In this document: positions 17,053 to 26,632 of the stretch, piece by piece
How positions within the stretch are numbered: the first letter of the stretch is position 1
Layout: every line of letters starts with the position of its first letter
NCBI GenBank assembly: GCA_965205165.1
Contig: OZ242037.1
Span: 2,789,869-2,853,868, forward strand
Reading direction: 5' to 3'
DNA: 64,000 bases
Source: CBDESM01 sp965205165
Lineage (GTDB): Bacteria; Chloroflexota; Dehalococcoidia; Bin125
The notes under the pieces: generated by a model
Databases searched by the model: none
The model's input: the letters and a program-made list of their open reading frames with translations, nothing else
Told to the model about the DNA's origin: nothing
Program-made: the position numbers and the translations under genes

Positions 17053-17867
17053 CAGGCGGGTCCGTCCGGGGTGATTTGGGCGGCGGTGTAGGCGACGCCC
17101 CAGGGGGCTTCGGCGGAGAGGATTTTGGCGCGAGCGGGGCAGGATTCGAGGATGCCGAGCAGGATGGAGGCGGGGGAGACGACGGATTCGTCGACGGCTT
17201 GGCGGAGGTTTTCGTCGAGGTCGAGGAGGGTGTTGGAGTCGAGGTCGGCGAGGGCGCGGTCGAACTGGTCTTGGAAGGCGCGGGCTTGGGGGTGGAAGCC
17301 GGAGGGGCTGTTTTGGGCGAGGGTGTGTGCGCCGTCGCCGGAGGCGATGACGGCGGTGGGGATGCCGGAGCGGTGGATGGCGTCGGCGATGGCGCGGCCT
17401 AGTTCCAGGTGGGCGGCGGCGGGGAGGAAGGAGATGCCGACGACGGAGATGGGGAGTTGGAGGGATTGGGCGTCGAGGAGGGCGAGGGGGACGCAGGCGG
17501 AGTGGTCGCTTTCTTCCCAGAAGGGGGTTGGGGAGAGGGGGATGCCGCGTTGGCGGGCGGTTTCGAGGAGGAGGTCGTTGAAGGGCTGGTCGGTCGGGAG
17601 GTCGAGGGAGATTTGGGGAGCGTCGAAGCGTGCGAGGCTGGTTTTGAGGGGGGCGACTAGGAGGTGGAAGCGGTGGAGGGTGACGATGCCGTGGGTGGCG
17701 ATGAGGAGGGTGCGCTGGGCGCCGGAGTTTTGGAGGCAGGCGCGGAGGTGGGCGTATGCGGCGAGTGTGGCGGCGGCTTCGCGTTCGCGGCCTTGGCCGA
17801 TTTGTGGGAGCAGGATGGGCGGGTGGGGGACGAGGGCGGCGAAGGGAGTGAGGGCTGGCATTGGCAT
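17052..17867 (-). CDS. LigB-like class III extradiol dioxygenase family protein
   Basis: A 271-residue protein of the LigB/MEMO-like superfamily. The N-terminal LVPHPPILLPQIG carries the first conserved His; further candidates are His59 (ATHGIVTLHRFHL) and Asp/His in SDHSACVPL. The later segment VIASGDGAHTLAQNSPSGF also fits this fold. Members either cleave catechols with Fe(II) or, as AmmeMemoRadiSam B/MEMO proteins, act in poorly defined radical-SAM-linked roles. The gene overlaps selA upstream and mutS2 downstream by 1 nt each, so all three are translated from one mRNA. No aromatic-degradation genes are nearby, favouring a non-catabolic role. The substrate is unknown. Confidence 0.75.
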   Translation of the reverse strand: MPMPALTPFAALVPHPPILLPQIGQGREREAAATLAAYAHLRACLQNSGAQRTLLIATHGIVTLHRFHLLVAPLKTSLARFDAPQISLDLPTDQPFNDLLLETARQRGIPLSPTPFWEESDHSACVPLALLDAQSLQLPISVVGISFLPAAAHLELGRAIADAIHRSGIPTAVIASGDGAHTLAQNSPSGFHPQARAFQDQFDRALADLDSNTLLDLDENLRQAVDESVVSPASILLGILESCPARAKILSAEAPWGVAYTAAQITPDGPA

Positions 17868-19273
17868 TAGAAGGGGTTGTTGCAGTAGTGGCGGACGGTG
17901 GAGATGAGGTGGGCGTCTTGGCCGGGCAGGACGGTTCGGGGGTCGAGGAAGAGTCGGCCGCGGTGGACGCGGGCGATGATGGCGGGGTCGCAGTCGCGGA
18001 GTGCGGCGGCGGCGGCGAGGGGGTCGATGTGCTTGGGGCTCCAGCAGTGGGTGGGGCGCGTTTCGCCGGGGAGGGAGCCGCCGCCGATGGGGGATTCGTC
18101 GGGGTAGATTTCGCCGAGCGCGGCGGCGGAGGCCCAGTTGACGGCGCGTTCGGCGATTTCGTCTTGGTCGGCGGCGATCATTTGCCAGACGGGGATGTCT
18201 TGTTCGGCATTGCCTGCGAGGTAGGCCTCGAGTGTGGCGATGAGGCCGGCGAGGGCTGCTTTGTCTGGGCGGAGGACGCGCATGAGTGGGTGGCTGCGGA
18301 GTGGGGCGATGGCGGATTCGCGGCCGACGATGATGCCGGCCTGGGGGCCGCCGAGGAGTTTGTCGCCGCTGAACATGACGAGGTCGGCGCCGGCGGCGAT
18401 GGAGTCTTGGGGGGTGGGTTCGGGGGCGAGGCCGAACTTGGCGGTGTCGAGCAGGCAGCCGCTGCCGATGTCGTCGATCAGGAGCGCGCCGGACTGGCCG
18501 GCGTTGTCGGCGGCGGCGCGGAGTTCTTGGAGGGTCGGTGTTTCGGTGAAGCCGACGATGCGGAAGTTGCTGGAGTGGACGCGGAGGATGGCGGCGGTTT
18601 GGGGGGTTGCGGCGTCGGCGTAGTCGTCGGCGCGGGTGCGGTTGGTGGTGCCGACTTCGACGAGTTTTGCGCCGGATTGGCGGAGGACGTCGGGGATGCG
18701 GAAGCCGCCGCCGATTTCGACGGCTTGGCCGCGGCTGACGATGACTTCGCGGTGTTGTGCGTGGGCGGAGAGTGCGAGGAGGAGTGCGGCGGCGTTGTTG
18801 TTGACGACGAGGGAGGCTTCTGCGCCGGTGAGGGAGCGGAGGAGCCAGTCGGCGTGATGGTGGCGGGAGCCGCGGGTTCCGTTTTCGAGGTCGAATTCGA
18901 GGTTGGAGTAGCCGGCGGAGATTTCGGACATGGCTTGGACGGCGGCGGTGCTGAGGGGGGCGCGGCCGAGGTTGGTGTGGACGACGACGCCGGTGGCGTT
19001 GATGACGGGGCGGAGGGGGCGTTCGGCGGCGGCGCGGAGGAAGCCCGCGGCGGAGCTGGCGATTTCGGCGGCGTTGGGGGCGGCGTTTGCGGCTGCGCCG
19101 TTGCGGAGGACGCGGCGGGCTTCGGCGATTTCGGCGCGGACGGCGTCGACGACGAGGTTGCGGGGCATTGCGTCGAGGGCGCGTTCGAGGGCGGGCTGGG
19201 CGAGGACGGCGTCGACGGCGGGGAGGGAGCGGAGCGCGGCGTTGGGTGCTGCGGGTGCGGCGTCTGGCGGCAT
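17867..19273 (-). CDS. selA: L-seryl-tRNA(Sec) selenium transferase
   Basis: A PLP enzyme that converts Ser-tRNA(Sec) to Sec-tRNA(Sec) with selenophosphate. The chosen start (468 residues) has GGAG 6 nt before ATG; a TTG start at 19339 would add 22 residues. Key blocks are NATGVVVHTNLGRAPLS, NNNAAALLLAL, SSNFRIVGFTE, and the PLP-lysine motif FSGDKLLGGPQAG (Lys about residue 305). Length is close to E. coli SelA (463). It starts the selA-ligB-mutS2 operon. No selB, selC or selD and no obvious selenoprotein occurs here, so the rest of the pathway must lie elsewhere. Confidence 0.95.
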   Translation of the reverse strand: MPPDAAPAAPNAALRSLPAVDAVLAQPALERALDAMPRNLVVDAVRAEIAEARRVLRNGAAANAAPNAAEIASSAAGFLRAAAERPLRPVINATGVVVHTNLGRAPLSTAAVQAMSEISAGYSNLEFDLENGTRGSRHHHADWLLRSLTGAEASLVVNNNAAALLLALSAHAQHREVIVSRGQAVEIGGGFRIPDVLRQSGAKLVEVGTTNRTRADDYADAATPQTAAILRVHSSNFRIVGFTETPTLQELRAAADNAGQSGALLIDDIGSGCLLDTAKFGLAPEPTPQDSIAAGADLVMFSGDKLLGGPQAGIIVGRESAIAPLRSHPLMRVLRPDKAALAGLIATLEAYLAGNAEQDIPVWQMIAADQDEIAERAVNWASAAALGEIYPDESPIGGGSLPGETRPTHCWSPKHIDPLAAAAALRDCDPAIIARVHRGRLFLDPRTVLPGQDAHLISTVRHYCNNPF

Positions 19274-19431
19274 CGGATGCTCCGTCGGGGCCGCATTGGG
19301 CGGGCGGCCGGGGGTTGGGCGGATTGTCGCTGATTGCAACTGTAAGTATCGTCGCGGTCAGCGTCTGCGCGAAGGGGCGCGGGTGCGGGAGTGCGTCGCC
19401 GTGCAGGGCGGCGCGAAGCGGGGGAGATCAC

Positions 19432-20556
19432 GTGGCAAATCTGCGGATTCCGGGGCCGACGCCGTGCCCGCCGGAGGTGCTGGCGGCGGCCGGGAGCGAG
19501 ATGATCAATCACCGCGGACCGGAGATGGCGGCGCTGCAGGAGCGTGTTTCGGCGGGGGCGCAGCCGTTTTTCGGGACGTCGGGCGAGGTGATGCTGATAT
19601 CGGCGAGCGGGACGGGGGCGATGGAGGCGGTGGTCACGAGCCTGCTGTCGCCGGGGGATCGGGTGCTGTCGGTGTCGGTGGGGTCGTTCGGGGATCGGTT
19701 CGGGAGCATCGCGGAGACGTACGGGGCGGAGGTGACGAGGATGAGCGTGGAGTGGGGGAAGGCGGCGTCGGCGGACGCGGTGGCGGCGGCGGCGGAAGAG
19801 GCGGATGCGGATGCGGTGCTGCTGACGCACAACGAGACGTCGACGGGGGTGACGAATCCGATTGCGGAGCTGGCGGCGGCGGCGCGCGAGGCGGTGGATC
19901 CGCTGATCATCGTGGACGCGGTGAGTTCGCTGGGCTCGATCGAGATGGAGATGGACGCCTGGGGGCTGGATGCGGTGGCGACGGCGTCGCAGAAGGGCTG
20001 GCTGTCGCCGCCGGGGGTGTCGATGGCGGCGCTGAGCGAGCGGGGCTGGGCGGCGACGAAGACGTCGACGATGCCGAATTTCTACTTCGACCTGGGCAAG
20101 CACCGGGAGTTCCAGTCGCGCGGTCAGCCGCCGTGGACGCCGACGCTGCCGGTGCTGTACGCGATGGACGCGGCGCTGCCGATCATGATGGCGGAGGGGC
20201 CGGAGGCGATTTTCGCCAAGCACCACCGGTTCGGTGCGTGGACGCGGGCGACGGTGAAGGCGATGGGGCTGACGCTGCTGGCGGACGAGGCGTACGCGTC
20301 GGACACGGTGACGGCGGTGCGGATGCCGGAGGGGGTGGACGGGAGTTCGCTGACACGGCGGCTGCGGGAGCAGTACGACGTGGTGGTGGCCGGCGGGCAG
20401 GGGAAGCTGTCGGGGCAGATCTTCCGGATCGGGCATTTGGGCTGGCTGGACGAGGGGGAGATGTCGGCGTGCTTCCGGGCGGTGCAGCAGGCGCTGACGG
20501 ACGAGGGTTTCGCGCCGGCGGCGGGAGCCGAGCTGCCGGGGCTGCCGGGCGACTGA
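19432..20556 (+). CDS. Class V aminotransferase, probable phosphoserine aminotransferase
   Basis: A 374-residue fold-type I PLP enzyme of the alanine-glyoxylate/serine-pyruvate group. GTG 19432 has GGGGAG 6 nt upstream. Motifs include IPGPTPCPPEVLAA and MINHRGPEM at the N-terminus, the cofactor Asp in IIVDAVSSLGS, and the PLP-lysine region ATASQKGWLSPPG. The downstream gene is serA (51 nt away). In several bacteria and archaea without canonical SerC, this family next to serA converts 3-phosphohydroxypyruvate to phosphoserine. That role is inferred from context; serine-glyoxylate transamination is the alternative. It is divergent from selA. Confidence 0.85.
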   Translation: MANLRIPGPTPCPPEVLAAAGSEMINHRGPEMAALQERVSAGAQPFFGTSGEVMLISASGTGAMEAVVTSLLSPGDRVLSVSVGSFGDRFGSIAETYGAEVTRMSVEWGKAASADAVAAAAEEADADAVLLTHNETSTGVTNPIAELAAAAREAVDPLIIVDAVSSLGSIEMEMDAWGLDAVATASQKGWLSPPGVSMAALSERGWAATKTSTMPNFYFDLGKHREFQSRGQPPWTPTLPVLYAMDAALPIMMAEGPEAIFAKHHRFGAWTRATVKAMGLTLLADEAYASDTVTAVRMPEGVDGSSLTRRLREQYDVVVAGGQGKLSGQIFRIGHLGWLDEGEMSACFRAVQQALTDEGFAPAAGAELPGLPGD

Positions 20557-20607
20557 GGCCGGGGCGGGCGCATTGGTGCGGCCGGCGCGGCGGGACTGGA
20601 GGTCGAG

Positions 20608-22224
20608 ATGAGCCAGCGGATCGTGGTGGCGGAGTCGATCGCGGAGGAGGGTTTGGAAATCCTGCGGGAGGCGGGGGAGGTGGACGTCGCGGCGGGGGTG
20701 CCGCGGGAGGAGCTGATGGAGCGGCTGGCGGGGGCGACGGCGCTGGTCGTGCGGAGCGGGACGCAGGTGGACGCGGAGTTGATCGCGGCGGGGTCGTCGC
20801 TGCGGGCGATCGGGCGGGCGGGGGTGGGGGTGGACAACATTGATTTGGACGCGGCATCGGAGCAGGGGGTGACGGTGCTGAATGCGGGCGGGGGGAACAC
20901 GGTGTCGGCGGCGGAGTTGGCGGTGTCGCTGGTGCTGGCGGCGTCGCGGCACTTGGTGGAGGCGAACGCGAGTTTGCGGGCGGATCGCTGGGAGCGTTCG
21001 GCATTCATCGGGGCGGAGCTGGTCGGTCGGACGGCGGGGCTGGTCGGGTTGGGGCGGGTGGGGGCGGCGGTGGCGCGGCGCTTGCAGGCGCTGGAGATGT
21101 CGGTGATCGCGTTCGATCCGTTCCTGCCGGAGGAGCGGGCGCGGGCGGTGGGGGTGGAGCTGGTGGAGCTGGACGAGCTGCTGCGGCGGGCGCACGTGGT
21201 GAGTTTGCACACTGCGCCGACGCCGGGCGCGCCGCCGCTGATCGGGCCGGAGCAGCTGGCGATGATGCGGCGGGACGCGCTGCTGGTGAACACGGCGCGG
21301 GGGTCGCTGGTGGACGAGGGGGCGCTGAAGGCGGTGCTGGACGAGGGCAAGATCGCGGGCGCGGCGCTGGACGTGTTCACGCAGGAGCCGGCGGTGGGCA
21401 ATCCGCTGGTGGCGCACCGGCGGGTGCTGGCGACGCCGCACTTGGGCGCGTCGACGACGCAGGCGCAGCAGCGGGTGGCGGTGGAGCTGGCGCGGGACAT
21501 CGCGGGGGTCTTGCAGGGGAAGCCGGCGGCGAACGCGGTGAACGCGCCGTTCGTGGATCCGGAATCGCTGGAGGCGGTGGGGCCGTACCTGGCGGTGGCG
21601 GACATGTGCGGGCGGATCGCGACGCAGCTGTCGGCGCAGCTGGCGGGGGCGCAGCTGCGGGGGATCCGGATCCGCTACTGCGGGGAGATCGCAGAGCACG
21701 ACGTGACGCCGCTGAAGGCGGCGGCGGCGGCGGGGCTGCTTGCGCCGATCAGCGACGAGCACGTGAATTTGGTGTCGGTGAACAACGTGATCCGGCGGCG
21801 GGGCTGGCACATCGTGGAGGAGAAGACGGACATCGCGGAGCCGTTCACGTCGGCGATCGAGATCGATTTGGACACGGCGGAGGGGCGGACGGCGGTGCTG
21901 GCGACGCTGGAGCACGGGCATCCGGCGATCGTGGAGATCGATGGGTACGTGGTGCACATCGCGCCGCCGCGGCGGGCGTCGGATCACCTGCACCTGCTGG
22001 TGCTGAAGAACGAGGACCGGCCGGGGCGGATCGGCGCGGTCGGCGTGGCGCTGGGGGAGATGGGGATCAACATCCAGGCGATGGACGTTGGGCGGCGGGA
22101 GGAGGGGGAGGAGGACGGGAAGGCGCTGATGGCGCTGAAGATCCACCGGCAGCTGACGGTGGAGGAGGTGCACCAGATCGAGGCGATTGACGGGATCCAG
22201 CGGGCGGCGCAGGCGGAGATGTAG
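20608..22224 (+). CDS. serA: D-3-phosphoglycerate dehydrogenase, ACT-type
   Basis: A 538-residue type I PGDH that commits 3-phosphoglycerate to serine synthesis by NAD-dependent oxidation. Domains: substrate/nucleotide fold with GLVGLGRVGAAVAR, catalytic Arg/Glu/His region with NTARGSLVDEGAL and TPHLGASTTQAQ, an allosteric substrate-binding domain (about 320-450), and a C-terminal ACT domain (LLVLKNEDRPGRIGAVG) for serine feedback. GGAGG precedes ATG by 6 nt. It is second in the operon with the aminotransferase. It ends 5 nt from the convergent secreted gene, with no visible terminator. Confidence 0.96.
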   Translation: MSQRIVVAESIAEEGLEILREAGEVDVAAGVPREELMERLAGATALVVRSGTQVDAELIAAGSSLRAIGRAGVGVDNIDLDAASEQGVTVLNAGGGNTVSAAELAVSLVLAASRHLVEANASLRADRWERSAFIGAELVGRTAGLVGLGRVGAAVARRLQALEMSVIAFDPFLPEERARAVGVELVELDELLRRAHVVSLHTAPTPGAPPLIGPEQLAMMRRDALLVNTARGSLVDEGALKAVLDEGKIAGAALDVFTQEPAVGNPLVAHRRVLATPHLGASTTQAQQRVAVELARDIAGVLQGKPAANAVNAPFVDPESLEAVGPYLAVADMCGRIATQLSAQLAGAQLRGIRIRYCGEIAEHDVTPLKAAAAAGLLAPISDEHVNLVSVNNVIRRRGWHIVEEKTDIAEPFTSAIEIDLDTAEGRTAVLATLEHGHPAIVEIDGYVVHIAPPRRASDHLHLLVLKNEDRPGRIGAVGVALGEMGINIQAMDVGRREEGEEDGKALMALKIHRQLTVEEVHQIEAIDGIQRAAQAEM

Positions 22225-22229
22225 CGGGG

Positions 22230-24422
22230 TTAGCCGCAGTCGGCGGGGTCGACCACGATTTCCATGTCGGAAATTCCTTCAGGTGGAACTTCGATCGCAA
22301 TATCACGGTAAGGATCTTCGACCCAGTTGTATTGTAGCCGAGAACCAACGACGTATCCTTGTGGCGTTGAGGGATCATAGAAAACATCGCATGCCGGATG
22401 ACCTGTTTTATCTGAGAAGCTCAATAAAATCAGCACATCCGTGTCCGGGGTGGGCCACGTATGCGACACCGTCAGCCAGAAACGGCCATCGTGTGTGAAC
22501 ACCGCCTCTCCAGCGTCCGCTCTAGTGATCCACCTGAATACTACATTCTGCCCTGCTGAAGAGACGGCCCATACCCTTGACAAGGTCAGATCGGGGCGTT
22601 CCTCAACGCGTGCTGTGCCGGTGATTCGCGGGCCACAGGCATTGAGCGGTATCTCGATCTGGAGGTCGCTGAGGTCGTCTGATTCCAGCTCATCAAGGTG
22701 AACACGGTATTCTTGGCAATCTTCGCCGAGATTCAGTGCCAGCATCGACGGTTCGCATAATCCTTCCAAACTGCACAGGCTGATCTCAAATGCACCGTTG
22801 GAGTCAGTTTGCCCCTCGCCGAGTCCGCACCAAAAGTCTGCGCGGCAAACGCGCATAAAAACTGATTCCAATAGTATGCCGCCCGGACCAGTTACGATAC
22901 CTTTGATTGCCGGGTTGTTGGAGGTCGCGTCGCGCAATGGCGGTTGTGCAACATCTTCAAGATCTTTACACCTATCATCGCTTAATCCAAAGTTGCGTGT
23001 GGCTTGTTCACACTGCCACTGAGCGAACTGATCGAGGAAACTATCGAACTCAACTCCGAATACCAATCGAAAGCGAGAGGCTAAATCGATCGACTGAAGC
23101 CAGCGAACACCAGGCCCGATCCACTTGGCACGAGGGATGCGAAACAACTCCACTATAGCGTCATCTCCTGCAGCTGCAGCCAATTGATCGAAGGCCAGAA
23201 ACCCCAAATCGTATTCCCAAATGCCTTCTTCATGTCGTCTAGTATCTGCCAATTGGGGCGCATGAGGGCCCAACGATCTGATGAAGCGCTCTCGCTCTGA
23301 TGCCAAATAATCATCTGTCGATTCTGATGCTGCCGCTTCAGTCATCTTTTTTGCAAGCTCAGCAGATCCTTCAATTATCCAAACTGCATCAATATCAAAT
23401 GCCATATCTATCCCCATCTCCAGCAGATATGATGGATGAAGACTGTGCAGGCATAGCGGGCACTCCAGAGACGAGCGTTCCAGTTGAGATTGGACTACGT
23501 GAAAATATTCATGGGCATGAATGCCCAGCCCAGATACATTGGGACAAATCACATACCCATAACTTATTGCATAACCTCCTAGGCCTGCACAACCTAGGCG
23601 ATGAGTTGCAACTTCTTCTTCAGATATTATTCCATCCTTGTTTAGTTGGGAGGCAAAGGCGGTCCTGTTTGATGGAGCATATACAGCAAAACGAAATGGA
23701 TCAGCTTGGATCGCCCACCGGTTGTCATAGAATTCTAGGACTTGGCGGACGTAGTCCTCATGTTCCTGCTCGTCGGCTTGTTGCTGCTGGGGATCTGAAG
23801 GATGGCGGGGGGCACTCACTGGCGGCATGACATAGGTGGGTTGGAGCCACACGACGGGCCAAGCTGCGTTGACGAGCAGCGGATCGCCGCGATTGATGAA
23901 GGACTCTTCGGCGGGTTGTGTCCACTGTTGTGATTCGCTGTTCCAGATTTGGGCTGATTCGAAGGAGCGGCCTATGCCTTTGAGGGCGTGGGAGAGGGGG
24001 ACTTGGTCGCGGCCTAGCCAAGTGGCGAGGTTGGTGCCGGGGGTGAGGGAGACGGTGCCGGTGGCTACTTCGAGGGAGCGGGTGAACTCGATTTCCTCGT
24101 TGCCGGAGAGGGAGAAGAGGGCGGCTTGGCCGGGGGCGAGGCGCTTGAGGGTGTGGAGGGCGGCGGGTACGTCGCGGGCGGCGGCGCGCCATTTCTGGTC
24201 CCAGTTGTCCCAGGACCAGATTGATTCGAGTTGGGGGATTTCGTTGAAGAGGGATTCTGTGGAGCGGGGTTCGGCTACCCAGCCGACGGCGTTGAGGCCG
24301 GGTTTGAGGGTGATGGTGTCGGATGGGGGCGGGTCGGTGGCGGCTTGGGCGGGGGTGCGGAGGGCGATGGCCACGATCAGGGCGGCTGCGATGGCGAGGG
24401 CCAGGAGGGCGGAGGTGCGCAT
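22230..24422 (-). CDS. Secreted protein: Trp-rich surface modules plus gluzincin-like metallopeptidase
   Basis: A 730-residue exported protein. A signal peptide covers residues 1-28. Two Trp-rich modules follow, about 36-115 (GLNAVGWV, SIWSWDNWDQKWR) and 124-195 (IWNSESQQWTQ, VVWLQP). A peptidase-like domain has HEYFHVVQ at about 300-307, an HExxH zinc site, and IIEGSAE about 50 residues later, which would supply the third ligand as in gluzincins. The last 200 residues look beta-rich, with a carboxypeptidase-regulatory-like start (IKGIVTGPGG). The signal and Trp-rich part is host-like in composition (62% GC, G over C); the peptidase part is about 52% GC with no skew. This suggests a foreign peptidase fused to a resident surface module. 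It follows DUF1015 by 34 nt. Confidence 0.8.
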   Translation of the reverse strand: MRTSALLALAIAAALIVAIALRTPAQAATDPPPSDTITLKPGLNAVGWVAEPRSTESLFNEIPQLESIWSWDNWDQKWRAAARDVPAALHTLKRLAPGQAALFSLSGNEEIEFTRSLEVATGTVSLTPGTNLATWLGRDQVPLSHALKGIGRSFESAQIWNSESQQWTQPAEESFINRGDPLLVNAAWPVVWLQPTYVMPPVSAPRHPSDPQQQQADEQEHEDYVRQVLEFYDNRWAIQADPFRFAVYAPSNRTAFASQLNKDGIISEEEVATHRLGCAGLGGYAISYGYVICPNVSGLGIHAHEYFHVVQSQLERSSLECPLCLHSLHPSYLLEMGIDMAFDIDAVWIIEGSAELAKKMTEAAASESTDDYLASERERFIRSLGPHAPQLADTRRHEEGIWEYDLGFLAFDQLAAAAGDDAIVELFRIPRAKWIGPGVRWLQSIDLASRFRLVFGVEFDSFLDQFAQWQCEQATRNFGLSDDRCKDLEDVAQPPLRDATSNNPAIKGIVTGPGGILLESVFMRVCRADFWCGLGEGQTDSNGAFEISLCSLEGLCEPSMLALNLGEDCQEYRVHLDELESDDLSDLQIEIPLNACGPRITGTARVEERPDLTLSRVWAVSSAGQNVVFRWITRADAGEAVFTHDGRFWLTVSHTWPTPDTDVLILLSFSDKTGHPACDVFYDPSTPQGYVVGSRLQYNWVEDPYRDIAIEVPPEGISDMEIVVDPADCG

Positions 24423-24456
24423 CGGGGCATTCTAGGGGTGGAGCCGGGTATGCGGG

Positions 24457-25671
24457 TCAGGTTAGGGGGTGGAGGACTAGGCCGGTGGGGAGTTTGGGGG
24501 TGAAGTAGGTGCTTTTTTGGGGCATGCGGTCGCCGGCGTCGGCGGTGTTGAAGACGGCTTCGAGGGTGGGGGCGGGGAGGATGAAGGCGGCTTGGGCGGT
24601 GTTGGCGCGGACGGCGGACAGGGCGGCTTGGAGGTGGTGTTCGTAGGTGACGGCTTTGCCGCCGGCCAGGGCTTGGTCGTCGATGGCCAGGTGGGGGTGG
24701 AGGATGGCGTATTGGAGGAGGGCGGGGGGGAGGTCGCGCCAGGCTTGGGGGACGTTTTGGGGGATTTTGGCGTATGCGCCTTGGAGGGGGTGGAGGAGGA
24801 GGGCGGTTTCGCCGCCGCGGTAGAGGGCGATGGCGTTTGCGCCTTGGGGGAGTTCGGTGGCGAGGGCTTGGGCGTTGATGGAGGCTACGTTCCAGTCGGT
24901 TGCGAGGCGGGCGTCGAGGTCGGGGGGGACGGGGACGTGGGCGAGGCGGTGGGTTGCGCCGACGACTAGGCCGGGGTCTCGGGCGGGGATGATGCCGAGG
25001 AGGACTGCGCCGTCGGGGGAGGCGCTTTCGAGGGCGGCTTCGTAGCGGTGGTGGCCGTCGGCCATGTAGAGGGGTTCGGCTGCGAGGGTTGCGGCGGCTT
25101 GTTCGGCGCGGGGGGCGGGGATGCGCCAGAGGCGGTGATGGTCGCCGGCGGGGTCGCGGCCTTGGGCGACGGGGTCGCCGCGGTCGGCGTCGAGCAGGGC
25201 GGCGTATGCGCGGGAGCGGTCTGGGGCGACGACCATGAGGGGGGAGATGTCGGCGGCGACGGCGTCGCGGAGTGCGGTGCGGGTCGCCTTGGGGCCGGGC
25301 ATGGTGTGTTCGTGGGGGAAGACGCCGCTTTCGGTCCAGGGGGCGAGTGCGACGGCGGCGAAGAGGGCGGTGCGGGTGCGCTCGATGCCGGCGGTCTCGT
25401 CGCGGAAGCGGTGTTCGTGGATGTAGAGGGAGGGTTCGTCCTGGATTACCGCGCCGTCGTTGCGCCATTGGCGGAGCAGGTTGGCGGCGGCGGCTTGTTG
25501 GGCGTCGCCGGAGGCGGTTTCGATGCGGGCGATCTGCCAGGGGCTGCGGGTTTTGAGGGCTTCGGCTTCGTCGTCGCTGATGATGTCGTATGGGGGCGAG
25601 AGGATGCCGCCCCAGTCGCCGACGGCGGCGGGGTCGAAGCGGAGGCCTGGGAAGGGGCGGACGTCGGGCAT
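24457..25671 (-). CDS. DUF1015 family protein
   Basis: A 404-residue cytoplasmic protein of the DUF1015 family (called HTH-containing or DUF1015 in databases). Family hallmarks are the N-terminal VRPFPGLRFDP and ILSPPYDIIS, the GVFPHEHTMPGPKATR block, and MADGHHRYEAAL. The conserved His-rich patches suggest an enzyme, but no reaction is established. ATG has GGAGG 7 nt upstream. The mosaic secreted metallopeptidase gene lies 34 nt downstream and may be co-transcribed. It is divergent from the HIT gene. Confidence 0.9.
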   Translation of the reverse strand: MPDVRPFPGLRFDPAAVGDWGGILSPPYDIISDDEAEALKTRSPWQIARIETASGDAQQAAAANLLRQWRNDGAVIQDEPSLYIHEHRFRDETAGIERTRTALFAAVALAPWTESGVFPHEHTMPGPKATRTALRDAVAADISPLMVVAPDRSRAYAALLDADRGDPVAQGRDPAGDHHRLWRIPAPRAEQAAATLAAEPLYMADGHHRYEAALESASPDGAVLLGIIPARDPGLVVGATHRLAHVPVPPDLDARLATDWNVASINAQALATELPQGANAIALYRGGETALLLHPLQGAYAKIPQNVPQAWRDLPPALLQYAILHPHLAIDDQALAGGKAVTYEHHLQAALSAVRANTAQAAFILPAPTLEAVFNTADAGDRMPQKSTYFTPKLPTGLVLHPLT

Positions 25672-25772
25672 CGGGGTTCCTCCGCGAGGGAGCGTACTAG
25701 CAGGGCCGCAGGTCGGCAGTTTGGGCGGGGCCGTGATTTGATTGGGGGGGCGGGGGGTGCGACGCTGCCCGC

Positions 25773-26632
25773 ATGCCAGACAAGCCGGGCGCGCCGCGGG
25801 CCCGCGGTTGCGTGTTCTGCGGGATTGCGGATGGGCGCGAGAGCGCGCTGTTCTTCGCGCGGGACGAGGACGGGTTCGTGGATTCGCGGCGGGGGGAGCC
25901 GTCGCGGGCGTGGAGCGGGGACGATCCGGACGTGTTCGTGTTCGAGAATCAGTTCTTGTTCTTCGATCTGACGTCGCTGGTGATTCCGCGGGGGCATCCG
26001 CCGGCGGACGGGCGGGGGTTCCATGCGCCGCAGATGGATTTGTGGGGCGACTTGGGGGCGCACGGGCGGGTGGCGCGGGAGCATGCGGAGCAGTACATCG
26101 GGCGGTTGCAGCGGCTGGATGCGGAGCGGGCGCCGGCGGGGTTCCGGGTGTTCTGCAACTTCGGGCCGTGGGGGGAGCAGTCGCAGCCGCACGCGCATTT
26201 GCAGGTGCATGCGGGGCGGGAGCTGGACGCGAGCCGGTTCGCGCCGACGGGGCGGCCGTGGGTTGCGGCGGCGCGGGAGGCGGGCTGCGCGGTGGTGCAT
26301 GAGACGGAATCGGCGGTGTTCTACGACGTGGTGCCGGTGCTGGAGGCGGGGCGGGAGGCGCTGTGGCAGGTGACGGTGAGCGTGGGCTTCACGGCGCCGT
26401 TCCGGCAGATTCCGCCGCTGGCGGCGCTGGCGGTGCCGCGGGGGGAGCGGACGCAGGCGGAGCTGTGGGACGATGTGGGCGCGGTCGGGGCTGATGCGGT
26501 GGCGTTCGCGGAGGAGCGGAGCCCGCACGGGTACCGGCTGATGTCGAACTTTCCGGGCGCGCAGCGGGAGGAAGGCTGGGGACCGGCGCACATTCTGGTG
26601 GTGGGCGGGGCGGCGCTGGGGCTGTACGCGGA

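Noticed and set aside
18478..22173. 1231-codon - strand frame over serA and the aminotransferase
   Set aside because: Antisense shadow; the + strand genes have clear families and ribosome sites.
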